From Parus major (Eukaryota > Chordata > Aves > Passeriformes > Paridae), in NCBI RefSeq assembly GCF_001522545.3, contig NC_031770.1, forward strand, positions 110,503,813 to 110,567,812: DNA of 64,000 nt. The letters are read 5' to 3'. This document shows positions 11,980 through 24,762 of this stretch, one piece after another. The notes beneath the pieces are model-generated. The model was not told the origin of the DNA and ran no database searches. It worked only from the letters and a program-made list of their open reading frames with translations. Made by a program: the position numbers and the translations under genes. Numbering within the stretch: position 1 is the first letter of the stretch; each line of letters opens with the position of its first letter.

Positions 11980-13844
11980 CTCTCCTACTTCACCTCGGGA
12001 GATGAAGGGCAAACAGCTCATGCTGGAGCACACAAGATCAGTCCTACATTTCCTTGAGGAGATTTACATCTTCCTCACTGCTGTTGTAGAGGACAGCACT
12101 GAAGATCCCAAATCTGGTTGCAGTGGCACCTTTTGTGCTTGGGAGGAGTCTCCAGGCTCTGCAAGAGGTTTTTGGGAAGCCAAAGCAAAGATCTGGAGCC
12201 CTGTTAGAAAATTAGTAACTCCTACTATTGGCTACTTCCAGGGAAAAAGAAAATAAATTCATTCCTGAAGGTGAAAGAAAAGTGAAAGGGAAGAGAAAAA
12301 AAAAAAGAAGGAGAAAGTGCCTGGGAAGAGCAGAGTGAAGTAGCTGGGAGAGTGGATTTTGAATCCCAAAAGGACAGGTTTCATCCTGTAGCACTGTCAT
12401 GTTAACGAGTTTTAAGGCATTTCCCTTTTCAGCAAAGCCAGGAGAAATCCAAGCCACTTTCCCTGGAGGTGTCAAGTCCCACAGTTGTGATTAAATCTCT
12501 AAATTTCATCCCCTGCAAGTTTTTCCAGATCTGGGTGGTGGGTAGGGAAGGGACCTCCACTTTGCACACAGTGTCATTTCCCTGGGGAAGCGTTCCTGCC
12601 CTGATTCACATCCCCTCTGGCACTTGAGGGCCTGACCAGAGTCAGATTTCCTTTTCCTCAAGGTTCTCCACCCTCTCCATCATGTTCCTGGCTTTCCTTT
12701 AGTCTCCAGCTTTTTCTGCTCTCTGAATTAGCAAAGTGATGCTGGGAAGAACAGTCAGGGACAAGCACTGGGTTAACTGGTCTGTGAAAGCTGTTTGACC
12801 ACAATCCCAGGTCTGGCCCAAACTGCTACCAAAGCCCATCGCTGATCCCAGACTGGAACCATTCACTTCATTTTGGAGGAAGTTTAATGCTGTGGGCATT
12901 GCCAGCCCTGACAGCTGTCATCAGGACCAGAAAATTACTCCAAGCACTGATTGGTTTCCTGGTAGAGATGTCACCTTCCTGTCATGTATCAGTTTTACAT
13001 CCTAAAGATCAAGGTATGAAAATGCTGGAGTGAGCAAATCCTGGTTTTTATCACCCATCCCATCTAAACCAGAAAATCTGTAGTGGTTTTATCTGAATTC
13101 TGAGATTATTACCTCTCCCTTCCCAGCCTCCTGTGGTCATTTGTGAGACAATCCCAGAGAACACAGGACACACTCCAGCATTCCCCAAAGGTGTCTTCAA
13201 CTCCCACATCTCTGGTTAACCCTGGCTGCTGATCAGGTGAGAAAAAATAAGAGTTTGTGCCCCAGGTTTAGAGGACTTCCTAAAGCATTCTCAGTCTGTG
13301 GCACAGCCAAGAGAGCACCGGGGCTTTAAACTTTCTGCTCATCATTTTCATCACAATATTTCAGATGTTAAAGTGTTCAAACAAGCAGCTCCTGGATGAG
13401 TGGGAGAGGTGTCCCCATGTAGGACATGATAGGCCAGATCTTCAGTGTAAGATTTAAGGAAGTTGCATTATTCCTCAGAACACAGAGATTTCCACATTTC
13501 TCCCACCTCCCCTGTAAGGCCCGAGTTTTCCCCAGCAAATATTCTCCCTGAGAAGGATCTCCATCTACTCTGTAAATACCTACAGTTTGGTTGGGTGAAT
13601 TCAGGCTGATGCAGCTGAAATTGTGGAAAAAATCAAACCACAAAAAGCTCTGCTTTGCAGAAATTCCCTCTGAGCTGAAGGCAAGGCCCCAGAGTGGAAG
13701 TGTTGGGTTATGGCTAAAGCAATTAGCCAAAGCAGCTGATTCCTGCTGGGAAATTGTGTCACCTGAGGGGAATGGGAGATACCAAGCTGGCACATGGCTG
13801 TATTTGAGTGTAGCTACAGATTAGGGGTGATCTAATTCTAGGGG

Positions 13845-14192
13845 TGATAATGAGGCCTTCCAGTACCTGAAGGGAGCCTACAGGAAAGACAGAGAGGGAA
13901 TTTTTTACAAGAGCATGGAGTGACAGGACAAGGAAGAAAGGCTTCAAACTGCCAGAGGGCAGGGTTAGATGGGATATCAGGAAGAAATTCTTCCCTGGGA
14001 GGGTGGGGAGGCCCTGGCACAGGGTGCCCAGAGAAGCTGTGGCTGCCCCTGGATCCCTGGAATGTCCAAGGCCGGCCTGGATGGGGCTTGGACCAGCCTG
14101 GGATAGTGGAAGGTGTCCCTGCCCATGGCAGGGATTTGGAAAGAGATGAACTTTAAGATCCCTTCCAACCCAAACCATTCCATGAATCTGTG
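13845..14192 (+). mobile_element. CR1 fragment
   Basis: Sense CR1: AGGCCTTCCAGTACCTGAAG, GGGAGGGTGGGGAGGCCCTG, GTGGCTGCCCCTGGATCCCT and CCCTTCCAACCCAAACCATT with an ATGAATCTGTGG end. It stops only about 55 bp before the candidate promoter block. Confidence 0.9.
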
Positions 14193-14246
14193 GCTCCACA
14201 AGATGAGAAGTGAGTGCTGGAAGGCACAAGGGCCAGGCAAGGCCCT

Positions 14247-14400
14247 TTAAAGGCCGGTGACGTGGAGGGCGGGGGCGTGGAAGTTGCATCATTAATCAAG
14301 TCCCTAATGCTCTTAGTGCTAATCCATTAATGCCTCGGCATATAAAGCAGTTACTTCTCTCTCAGACCAATTTTGGGTCCAAAGGGATTAGGACTGAAGG
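14247..14400 (+). promoter_or_regulatory. Candidate TATA promoter and transcription start, possibly RP1L1 exon 1
   Basis: Within about 150 bp there is a CRE-like TGACGTGG (14258-14265), a GC box GGGCGGGGGCG (14268-14278), several TAAT homeodomain cores (14292-14330) including CTAATCC (14319-14325), which matches the CRX/OTX consensus, and a TATAAAG box at 14341-14347. A second CRX-type GGATTA lies at 14385-14390, close to the start site predicted about 30 bp after TATA (near 14371). A possible first-exon donor is GAAG|GTGAAA at 14468. It would give an intron 1 of about 21.7 kb, comparable in scale to the long first intron of mammalian RP1L1. The link to RP1L1 is inferred from orientation, position and photoreceptor-type motifs. 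Confidence 0.45.
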
Positions 14401-14989
14401 TCTCTCATCTCCTGTGTTCGTGTTGTGCAACACACCCAGGGCTCCTTGCATCTGCTGCACCTTGGAAGGTGAAAAAATGCACTCCTGAAACTGCATAACC
14501 CATTGCAGGTTATTCATCTGTGGCAAGGGCAGAGATTTATCCTCAGCCCAGCAAGGCTCAGCTGGCTCCCAGCAGCAATGTGAGATCCTGATCTCAGAGC
14601 CCAGCACACTGAGAGGGTGCTCAGGGATGTCACCCTGTGCTTCTGCTGCTCGTTTCCCAGCACCAAGAGATGGAGCCCTGAGGAGATGACAGACACTGTG
14701 CTCCAGAGGAGCCCAGACAAGCCTGGAAAAGCTCCAGCTCTCCTTCAGGCTCACCCAGAAGAGCTGTTGCTGATGGAGGGTTCTGCTCAGACCACTGTGG
14801 GGAGCCTGGGGTTGGTTTTAAAGAGGGGCCCAGGCAGGAGGTGAGGTCTGAAAGATGCTCGAGCATCCCACAGCTGTCTCTTACATCTGTGATGGACCCA
14901 AGCAAGGTAATGGCACTGTCCTGCCAGTCAAACCTCCACACAATCAGTGTTTTGAGACCAGTGCTTTTGGCCTCTTACTCCTGACCTGA

Positions 14990-15115
14990 CACAGGACATC
15001 CCAACAATCCCACCCTGTGCCTCAGAGCATTGTCCAAACACTCCTGCAGCTCTGGCAGCCGTGGGGCCCTGGCCATTCCCTGTTCAATGCCCAACCACCC
15101 TTCTTTCACTGGCCC
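14990..15115 (-). mobile_element. CR1 fragment
   Basis: Reverse CR1: CAGGACATCCCAACAATCCC, AGAGCATTGTCCAAACACTC and GCAGCTCTGGCAGCC. Confidence 0.85.
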
Positions 15116-15364
15116 ACACAGCTTCATGCATTTATACAGCCGCATTTCAGGACAAAACACGGTTTTCAGGCTTGTTTGGTTTTCAGGTGTTTCTATTTTT
15201 ATAAAATTCCAGAGAAAATGAAGAGCTTTCTCAAGTGACCCTGCGAGGGTGAAGCAGGTGAGGAAAGAGATTTGGCAAAGGAGTAACTTCAGTCTCAATG
15301 GCAAAGAGGAGTCTGCCTGCAGCTGCATTTCTCAAGTTTCTTGACTCCCTTCAAGCAGTTCTGT

Positions 15365-15470
15365 AGAACAGAACCAGAGAATGGTCTGGGTTGGGAGGGA
15401 CCTTTAAAGTTCATCCAGTCCAACCCCTGCAATAAACAGACACATCTTCAACTAGATCAGGACAGTCTTG
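15365..15470 (-). mobile_element. CR1 fragment
   Basis: AGAATGGTCTGGGTTGGGAG followed by GGACCTTTAAAGTTCATCCA and CCAACCCCTGC, then CTAGATCAGG. Confidence 0.8.
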
Positions 15471-17399
15471 GTAACACCCAGGCTTTTAGACCTCCTAAAA
15501 GTTGGTCACCCACCATTGGGATCACCTGAGCAATGCAGTCCTTAAGTGCAGTCTGCCTAAAATTAAATAATAAATCCAATAAATTAAATAATAAATGCAA
15601 TACAATTCTGATGCTTCACCATACACACATTGAGAATTTAATTTTCTCTGGAAGTTATTTTGGTAGAGAGCAGAAACTGATAACATTCACAGGGAGGTCT
15701 AGGCTCGTTCTCTCTCCCTGGGCAGCACAATCACCTCTTGATAAATGCCTCTGGGAGGCTGGGACTGAGGTCCTTTCACTACATGGGGAGAAAGTGAGGC
15801 CCTGCTCAGAAGAGGAAAACACAGGAGGAGGTTAAACATCTCCTGGAAATGAGGTGCTGGCTCATATTCCTATGGGGACAGGGACTAAGTGATTCCCCCA
15901 AAATAACCCCAGTTGTACTGCACTCAGCTTTTCTGAGTGAGACCCACCAGCCTCGGTAATTTCACTGTTAAGTGTAAAACCTTCCATTAATGGATTGGAA
16001 ACAGGTGCTAATATTATCCAAATGTAAGGACAGGTTTATGGGAGTCAGAGGGATTTGGTTCTCCCTGTCTGGCAGTCAGCAAATGTCTCCTGTCTTCTGC
16101 TAAATTTCTTCTCGAGGGGCAGGAGGTGTTTAGTAGGGGAGGAGAGGGCTAGGAAAGGAGAGCCCTGGGGTTTGTTGCATGACCTGCTGCTGTGTCACTG
16201 GATGTTTGGGCTCAAGACCTTACAGAACTCTTTATCTGGGGAGGAAATGGGGTCAGAACAGCCACTGTGGTGAGGAGCTGGGACCTCCAGCTTTAATTTA
16301 TTAAAAAGGCTGGAATCTGGGTTAATAGTTATCCACCCTGGTGCTTTCTCTCCCCTGTAGACTTTACTGGGGTTCAGCCTTGAATTTGAGCAGTGGTCCC
16401 AGCAGGAGTTTTTCCAAGCCTAACACATTTTCCAAAATGTCTTTTCCCTCCTGCATTCTCTCTTAACACTTAATAAAAACTCCTCAGCCACCTTCGTGGG
16501 TGAGTCTACTTTCATTAATGCCTTGAATTTACATGGAGATTTACAGGTAAAATAGTCCAGGGAGGCTGCCAAAGCACATTAATTATAATAAACAATTAAT
16601 TATTGAGACAGTCTCAGAGGAGAAAAGCGCTGGAAATCCCACTCAGAGCAACTCTGTGTAATCTCCTTTTGGAAAAAACCCCAGTCAACCACGGCAGCGT
16701 GAGGTCAAGCTGATCATGTGCGGCTTTAGGTGATGAAGCCATAGCATGGGGTAAAGCTGGAGAGATTCCCCCTGTTCTGATGATAAACAGCCACCAATCC
16801 CTCGGCAGATTTAACATGACACCTGCCCAGAGTTACAGCCTGCATGTGTGGAATCCTCACACATGGCTGAAATCAGCTCCCTTTATTGAGTCTTGGAGGG
16901 GATGGGGTGAGGAAGGAGGTGGGAGCACAACAAAGCAAGGGAGAATCTTTTTACACCACAGCTCTTGTGGTCTTATCTTTTGGGATGTTATTTTGGGCCA
17001 GTCACGCAGAATTTTATATTTTTTCTGTGGTTACAACTATTGAATAATTGCAAGCAGCCTCTGGTCTGTCATCAGTGAGGCAAGAGTCACTTGCAGGGGT
17101 AATTCAGAGCTGGCTGAGCCTTCCCTGTTTCACCCTAGAAGAAACAGAAGCACCTGCATGTAGGTAAGAATTTCTGGGGCTTTTTATTTACAGCCACACC
17201 TCATTTAGGATTATGGGATTCATCGAATAAACTCAAACACTGAACTGATTATGCTTCTACTGCATGTCTTTTGCATATGGTGATGTTCCTCCTGGATGAG
17301 TTGTGGTCAACAGGGTCTGGAAAATGGTTCCACTCCTTCTAAAGGAAGGATTCCAGGAGTGTCTGTCTTGTCCTGGAAGGAATAGTACCGTTTATTACA

Positions 17400-17510
17400 T
17401 GGCTTGGAGCAACCTGGGGTAGTGGAAGGTGTCCCTGACCATAGCAGGGGGTGAAATGAGATGAGCTTTAAGGTCCTTCCCAATCCAGACTCTTCCAGGA
17501 TTCTGTGATA
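17400..17510 (+). mobile_element. CR1 3' end
   Basis: GGCTTGGAGCAACCTGGGGT, AGTGGAAGGTGTCCCTGACC, then CTTTAAGGTCCTTCCCAATC and GATTCTGTGAT. Confidence 0.85.
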
Positions 17511-17703
17511 GTTGTTCTGTGCTACAGCCAGTTTACACTCCAGGATGCAGAAAGATTCTGGAAAGTCCTGTATGACTGAGCACGGTGAGAGGATGCACCC
17601 ATCCCATGTAATTCCTGCTGTCCATTCCAGAGGTCAGTATCTGAGCTAAAATCCCAAATTTCCCATATTCCCTGGAGAGATGAAGTCATTCTTGAGGGTG
17701 AGT

Positions 17704-17885
17704 CATGGAATCATAGAATATCCTGAGTTGGATCATTGATGCAACCCCTGGCCCTGCACAGACACCCCAACAATCCCACCCTGTGCATCCCTGGGAGTGT
17801 TGTCCAAACACTCCTGGAGCTCTGGCAGCCTTGGGGCTGTGACTGTTCCCTGGGGAGCCTGGGCAGTGCCCAAGTGGGGAAGAAG
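17704..17885 (-). mobile_element. CR1 fragment
   Basis: Opens TCATGGAATCATAGAATATC (reverse complement of the CR1 tail), then CCCCAACAATCCCACCCTGT and CCAAACACTCCTGGAGCTCT. Confidence 0.9.
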
Positions 17886-20800
17886 CCTAAGAAAACACAA
17901 GAGTTTTGCCATCAAAACTCATCAAAACGGAGGCATCATCTGGGGTGAAGGTGTTGAGCTTGGCATTAGGACATTTGGGATCCTCATCTGGCCTTACTGT
18001 GGGGAAGAATACCAGAATCTGAAGATGCCTCTTCTCCCACTGAAAGGATGAAAACAATGAAGGAAAAAAAACACTCACCCTCACCTCTCCAGGGTTGTGA
18101 TTTTTGTCGTTCCTTATAACTTATAATACAATTTAAGAGTCCCTGAAGAAATATATGAAACTTTTTCTTGGGTACTGAATTTTTCTTTTTGCCATCCAAG
18201 GGAGTTTTTCAGGTTGGGAGAGGCTTTTGCATTGACTTAATCTGATTTAATTATTGCATATCAGAGACTGGAGACTTAAAACATGGGCTTGGTGATTAGA
18301 GAAGGCAAGAAAGCTTTTCCCTGTGCTCCAGCTCTTGGCTGGGATACATGTGGACAGAGGAGGAGGGGGCACTGGGTCAGGCTGGGTGAGCAGCAGAGAC
18401 CACGCTGCTCACAGAGATGCAAAACTCCATCACCAAACCTGCACAGGGAACCAGAGAAAAAACAACTTTAAGACCTCATTAGTTAATCATCGTCACTGCA
18501 GATGGTGCCCAGCTGTAAGCTCCTTTCTGCTCATCCTAATCCCATTCCAAGCAGCTCCCCTTGGCAGAGGAGCCCGTTTGGCTTTGTCATCTGGAGAAGT
18601 GGAGGAGCACGGGAGCGCCTGGCAGTGGGGAGAGCTGCGGGAAGGGGAGAGATGTAAAGTTTTAGGAAGGGAGGTGGGGGCCCATCTCCCTGTGCAGGCA
18701 GGGACTGAGCAGAAACATCCCACCCTTCACTCACAGGGCTGAGGAGCAGGAACCAGAGGAATTCTCTGCTTGGCTTTGATTTGATTTGATCTCCGCTGTC
18801 AGTGCTCGAGGAAGGCCTGACCCGGGATGGATTATTGACCTGAGCAAAGCTATGTACCTGGATTACCTTCGCTGTGGTGAGTGGAACCTGCCTCTCTCTG
18901 CCCCTCTCTGAGCTTTTAAAGCAACACTGGGAAAAGGAGTGACAAGGGAGGTGCTGGAGGACTGGTGTTAGTACTAATTGCCTTTTTTTCAGCAACTCCT
19001 TTTTGGTTTGCTTCTTACTAGGAAATTGAGATGTTGTTGGTTACATGGAGAAATGGGTGCCTGTGATAAACAGGAATTCTTCTTACATGGAAAGGTTCTG
19101 ATGGGAACAAGCCATAGCTGGTGGCTGTTCTTTGCTCTGTTGAGCAACACAGATGTTATCCCTGGAAAGCCTCCAAGGGCTGTGTTTGTGTTTTCCTGGG
19201 AGGCTTTGCAGTGGGCTCTGGGTCCATCCTTTTTCAGGCATTTCCCAGGTCTCCTTTCTGACCAGAGCTGGATTCTGGTTTTCCTGATGTAACTTGCTGT
19301 GGCCACTTAAAGTCTCTGCTGCTATTTATGGGCAGAAGGAGATTGAGTGGATCAATCCCATAAGAAGATCCATGCTCCTGTGCACGAACAGGGGACTCCT
19401 GTACGTTTTAAGCAGTGCTGCCCAGGCAGGGAGCCTGGTTTGCTCCAGGCCCTGATGGGAGAGATGTCACTGTCACCACAACCCCAGCTGGAGTCTAAAC
19501 CAGAATTCTTGCTCTGATTTTCTCTGTAAGAACTGAATAACCACAAGGCCTTCTTTTTTCCCTTTTTATTTTCTTGGCAGCCCCTCAGTCTCTCTAAGCA
19601 CAAGCTGAAAGGGGGGGGGCTTATGTTTTTTTGGCTAATGTGAGTCTCAGGTCATTAACCCTTGACAGTTCTTTAATGAATTACTATTTAAAAATGGATT
19701 GATTTCTTGGGCTGAAGAGAGTTTCATACTGTTGGGCACACAAGGATCATTTAGATCATCAAATGTGATCATTTGAATAGAAAATAGCATTGAATTTCAT
19801 CCTGGAGCTCCTTTGCTTTCTGATCTTTTCACATTGTGTTGAGAAAGTCATGGCAGGACCACAAAAACTGAATTAATACAGAAGGGAAGGTGAGAACTGA
19901 TTTAAATTCCCCGGGATGCCACAGCTCAGCATCCCACTGAGCCTTTGAAGAGAAGAACCTGGCAATCCACTGTTGCCTCTGCTGAAAACCCAGCTGGTTC
20001 CAGCTGCCTGTTATGGAAGGATCTTTTCTGGTGGCCATACCCCTCATCTGGGAATTTCTGAGCCTCTGTGACTCTTCAAGGGTTTGGATCAAGATTTGTA
20101 TTTGCTTTTGAACATCTGAAACTCCAGTAGGTTCCTGGCCTGGCTGCAATCACTATGAACTATTGGTTGTGCTGGTGATTGATTTCTCTTTATCTTCCAC
20201 ATCTTCTGCTCCCCCAAATGGCTCCTTACAGCAACTGAGGGCACAAGATAAAGTTTTCATCTCTTGCTGCTTTTTTGGTTTTGGGTTTTTACTCCCCTGC
20301 TTCACTGGATCTCTCTTGGCTCTCCTTTGGAACTTCAATAAGTCTTTTTTCTCCTCTCTTTTCATTGATTTCCCTGTAATTATGGCTGTTTTCTTACTTT
20401 GATTTGAAGAAACACAAAGCATTGGCCAAGAGGTGAGTTCTATTGCTATCAGTTGCTACAAATAATTTATCCCCGTTAATTTAGAAGAGGGACAAACTGC
20501 ACATTTAAGTATAAAATGACATTTATAGGGCTTAGATGGTTTATATATATTTAAAATATTTTTTTGGGAGATAAACAATGCATCTTTTAATCTCTTCCCT
20601 TCACAGTGTGACTCTTTCCCCCGTGCCAAAAAACAAAACAATCTCTTTTTCCCCACTCAGTCTAGTTTTAAATAACCTGTGGGAAGGGGCTTCTGCTCCT
20701 TCATTTGAAGATTATTCCAATCTAAATGACCTCACTTGCCCTTTTCTCAGTTTTATCCCATCACATCTATTTTTACCCTCTTGCTCTACATTAAGCTGTT

Positions 20801-21659
20801 CCTCTGCACGCCTGGGAAGAGGAAGAATTAGAGCCTTAACGTTTTGACCACTTAGAGAATAAAAAATACAGGAGAAAGTTGAGATCCAGGTGCCTGGCTG
20901 CTGCCAGAAATGTTGTTCCAGAAAGGACTTGATTCCATCTTTCTGTGCAGTGCCTCCTCTCCTCAGCTTATCTCAGTCTCCCAGTCATTCCTCACTGTTC
21001 ACTTCCAAGGGCTGTGAGCTCTCAACAATGGAGATCCTACTTCTTCCTTGGCTCTTGGCTCCCTCCTGCCTGCCAGCTCCTGAATTTTCCCTTGGGCCTT
21101 AGTTGGCGGAGCAGTGTATATTTAGTTCTTTCAACATTTTGTTTTCTCCCTCCTTCATCTCACCAACCCCTCAATCACTCTGCTGATTTTCTCCAAAACC
21201 TCCCAAAATTGGCAGCATCCTGCAGGCTTGTGGTTGTGCAGTGCTACCCTCAGTCTTCCTCCTCCTGCAGGGCATGGAAGACGAGTTTGTTGCCTGATTT
21301 TTTTTTGGTGTTTCTGCTGACGTTGGTGCCCTGGATGGCATGAGAAGGATCCTGTGTGTGTGCTTAAGGGCTTAGAGGAAGAGGTGGGCTCTGGAGAAGG
21401 GAGAGAAAATCCTCCCAAGGGTTTCCAGCTCACCTGCAAACAGTGGAATTGTGTCAGATATTTGGTTTGTGTCTCTCTCTTTAATGCAGAAATGTAAATC
21501 AAAATACCGGGGTCAAACAGACAAAGGTTGTGTCCTATTGCTGTCCCAACAGCCAGGCAAGTGGTACTGGGCAGGTTACTTGATCCATCAGAAATTAATT
21601 TTCCCTTCAGCATTTGTTTGTGTCTTCTGTCTCATGCTCTGAGAAACTGTGGATACCCA

Positions 21660-21797
21660 ATCCTCGAGGTGTGCAAGGCCAGGTTGGGCAGGGCTTGGAT
21701 CAATGTGGGATAGTGAAGGTGTCCTGCCCATGGCAGGGGGTGGAACTGGATGATCTTTAAGGTCTCTTCCAACCCAAACCATTCTGACTCTATGATC
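21660..21797 (+). mobile_element. CR1 3' end
   Basis: CAGGGCTTGGATCAATGTGG, GTCCTGCCCATGGCAGG, and CTTCCAACCCAAACCATTCT before a TCTATGAT end. Confidence 0.85.
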
Positions 21798-22165
21798 TGA
21801 AGAGGAGGCTCAGGGGGCACCTCATTACTCCTCCAACTCCCTGACAGGAGGCTGCAGTCAATGGGATCAGTTTCTCCTACATGACTGCACTGAGGGGACC
21901 AGAGGAAATGGTCTTAAGCTGAGACAGGAGATACTGAAATTAGATATCAGAGAAAATATTTTCACAGTTTGGGTGGTCAGGCATTGAAAGGGGCTGTCTA
22001 GGGAGGTGTTTAAGGCATCACCATCACTGAGATGTTTAAGAGTCATCTGAACCTGGCACTGGCTGATGTGGTTTAGTGGTTTAGGGGTCACAGTGACGGT
22101 GCTGGGCTGATTGTTGGACTGGATGACCTTGAAGATCTTCCAGCCCTGATGATTCTACGATTCCA
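21798..22165 (+). mobile_element. Second, more diverged CR1 directly after the first
   Basis: GAGGAGGCTCAGGGGGCACC, CTTAAGCTGAGACAGGAGAT and GGTTTAGGGGTCACAGTGAC, ending GATTCTACGATTCCATGAT. It abuts the preceding CR1 without a gap, so one probably inserted at the tail of the other. Confidence 0.8.
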
Positions 22166-22691
22166 TGATCCAGTGATGGCAATGCAGCACGACCTGGATG
22201 TCAGCCAGCAGAGGGAGGCTGGCTCATGATGTGGCACCCAGAGAGCAGAGGTGACTTTGTGTGCTCATGCCTGATCACAGCAAGTCTGTTCCTGCCAGCA
22301 GGCCTGGGCCTGTGCTGCCTGGCTGTGTCTGTGTCCCAACGTGTGTATTCCCCATCCAGCCTCGGAGCACTGCTGGAATCCATCAGACCAATAAATCTGT
22401 AGAAATTATACCTGCTTGCTCAACAGACCTGATGCTCATCCCAGAACCACGTTGTGCCAGTTCTACTCTTTAAACAAACATGGGTTTTTGGATTTTTTTA
22501 CCCAGGTGCAGCCAGTAAAGCTGTCAGAATTAGAAGAGGAGTCTTTGCTGCCTGATGGAATCATGTGTACAGGTGCCAGTTAACCTCCAGTTTCTGTGCA
22601 GGGTTGAACTGGGTAGCTCTGGGAGTGACAGGAGAGGAGACCCTGCCTCAGAGCCCAGAGAGCAGTAATAAAAATAACCTGCAAAGCTGTA

Positions 22692-23092
22692 AACTGGGGA
22701 AGGGGCTGGAGCACCAGGAGAGGCTGAGGGAGCTGGGAAAGGGGCTCAGCCTGGAGAAAAGGAGGCTCAGGGGGCCCTTCTGGCTCTGCACAACTCCCTG
22801 ACAGGAGGGGACAGCCAGGGAACAGGGACAGGAGGAGAGGGAACAGCCTCAGGCTGTGCCAGGAGAGGTTCAGATTGGAGAACAGGAACAATTTCTTCCA
22901 CCAACAGGGTTGTCTAACCCTGGCACAGCTGCCCAGGGCAGTGCTGGAGTCCCCATCCCTGCAGGGACTTAAAAATCCTTGTGGTCTTGGCACTTGGGGA
23001 CGTGGGTCAGTGGTGGCCTTGGCAGTGCTGGGGGAATGGTTGGACCTGATGGTATTTGAGGGCTTTTCCAACCTAAACGATTCTGTGACCTA
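22692..23092 (+). mobile_element. CR1 fragment, about 400 bp
   Basis: GGAAGGGGCTGGAGCACCAG, GAGAAAAGGAGGCTCAGGGG, GCACAACTCCCTGACAGGAG and GTGCTGGAGTCCCCATCCCT in order, ending CCTAAACGATTCTGTGACC. It is one of the longest CR1 copies in the window. Confidence 0.9.
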
Positions 23093-24111
23093 AATGTAGA
23101 ATATTTGATCAAGAGTTACTAGGAAGAAACACATTTGCAGCAACTTTTGGTACTAAAACTGCACCTAGGAATAATGAGGCCACTACAGCTGCTTCAATAA
23201 GTTACAACAGTCTGGTGGAACTTTTTGTCCTACTTCTGGGAACATTCCCAGCTGCATCAAAGTTTGTTTGAAGTTGTCCCATACCAACTGCTCCCAGGTT
23301 TCTCTTGCATTTCACATTCTTTCTGCATTAGCTGACCAGACTTATTCACCAGGTGTCATCCTCGATTCTTGACTGCACAAGCCAATCTCGTGTCACTGAG
23401 ATGTGGCCATGAGGCCTGGCAGGGAGGGAGTTCTGACTTGCCCTCCACGAACACCTCAGCCAGCCCACGAGCGCATTTGGCAGGTGCCCTTGCCATTAAA
23501 GTTCAGGCAAAGTGAAAACTGAAGTCAGAAAAACGTGGCCCTTGGCCAACCCATGGAAAAAAAATGGGCACAGATAATCCCAGGTATTTTTTGCAGTACT
23601 TTTCCAGACCTATTCCCATACTGCTGGCGATTCACTCACCCATTTCAACACACTGTCACTTCAACCTTCCTCAAAAGCATGCAAAGCCTCTCAAATAACC
23701 TTGCTATTCCTTATCACATCTGCCTTTGAGTGAGAGACAGGACAAATGGAGCAGCGTTCCCATCTGAATCCAGGTCAGGATCAGATATCAGCTGGGAAAT
23801 GGTGGAGTTGAGGAGCTGAGTGATCACTGCAGTGTTATATAAGCTTTGCTGTAACTCCGACTGTTTTAGAAGATCTGCGGTTTTGGGATGAGTGTGAGGC
23901 CAGGGAAAGGAGGTGAATGGCAGCAAAGACTGTAGCTCTCCCTAAACCTTCACTTGCTGCCCATTCCTGTAGTATGAAAACAGCTCCTGATCTGTGGATT
24001 GAGAGGTGGGAGCTGGATTGGTCAACCCTTGGAGTCCTCAGGACAGGCAGGAGCAAGAAAGATCTTCAGATCAGCTGAGCATGGTAAGGGCAAAAGGTGA
24101 AAACATGGAAA

Positions 24112-24306
24112 AAAGGAGGAGGTTAAGCACTGGAAGAGGCTGCCCAGGGAGGTGGTGGAGTCCCCAACCCTGGAAATGTTCAATAAACAACTGGATGTGA
24201 CACTCAGTGCTGTGGTCTCCTTGGTGAGATGGTGTTTGGTGACAGGTTGGACTCGATGATCTTGGAGAAGTCTTTTCCAACCTAAATGATTTTGGGATTC
24301 TGTGAC
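24112..24306 (+). mobile_element. CR1 3' end
   Basis: CTGCCCAGGGAGGTGGTGGA, GTGACACTCAGTGCTGTGG, and GGTTGGACTCGATGATCTTG ending GATTTTGGGATTCTGTGACT. Confidence 0.88.
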
Positions 24307-24589
24307 TGCAGAAGTGAAGAATTTTATCGGCAGGATCTTGTGTAATATTGTGAAAATTGATAGAAGTTTGTGTAGGCTAAGGCCACTCAGTGTTTTACAG
24401 GAAGGGATGGCAGGAGGTTTAGGAGCAAGGAATCTGTAAGAATTGGGATGGGAATGTTTGGTGTGAAGGAGATGAAGGTGTTGAACATGACACGGAGGTT
24501 GTGAGCTTGGGTGCTGCATGAGTGCAGGTTATTCCAGCAGGGAGGGAGGAGCTGTGGTGGGAGATAAGGTGTTCTTTTAACTGTGATAA

Positions 24590-24762
24590 AAGGCTGCCTT
24601 TTAAAGGTATTTCATGGAGAATCCCTCTCTGGAGGCATTCCAAACGCACCTGGATGAGTTCCTGTGTCACCTGCTCCAGGTGACCCTGCCCTGGTGCTGT
24701 GGTTGGACTGGAACACCTCCTGAGGTCCCTTCCAACCCAGATTATTCCGTGATTCTGTGAAA
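24590..24762 (+). mobile_element. CR1 3' end
   Basis: CCTGGATGAGTTCCTGTGTC, CTGCTCCAGGTGACCCTGCC and GAGGTCCCTTCCAACCCAGA ending CCGTGATTCTGTG. Confidence 0.85.

Larger units (their letters stand above)
1..14246. other. Region upstream of the candidate promoter, no confident gene
   Basis: I see no coding exon I can defend here. Contents are the CR1 fragments listed separately, a TG microsatellite (1977), a 64-bp tandem duplication (3369), a T tract (3532), an AT-rich minisatellite (7824) and an ERV LTR (11411). AT-rich stretches with homeobox and octamer-like cores occur near 1.85-1.93, 6.95-7.13 and 7.55-7.70 kb. Stretches at 12.0-13.8 kb and 9.1-10.97 kb show nothing recognisable. Confidence 0.6.
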
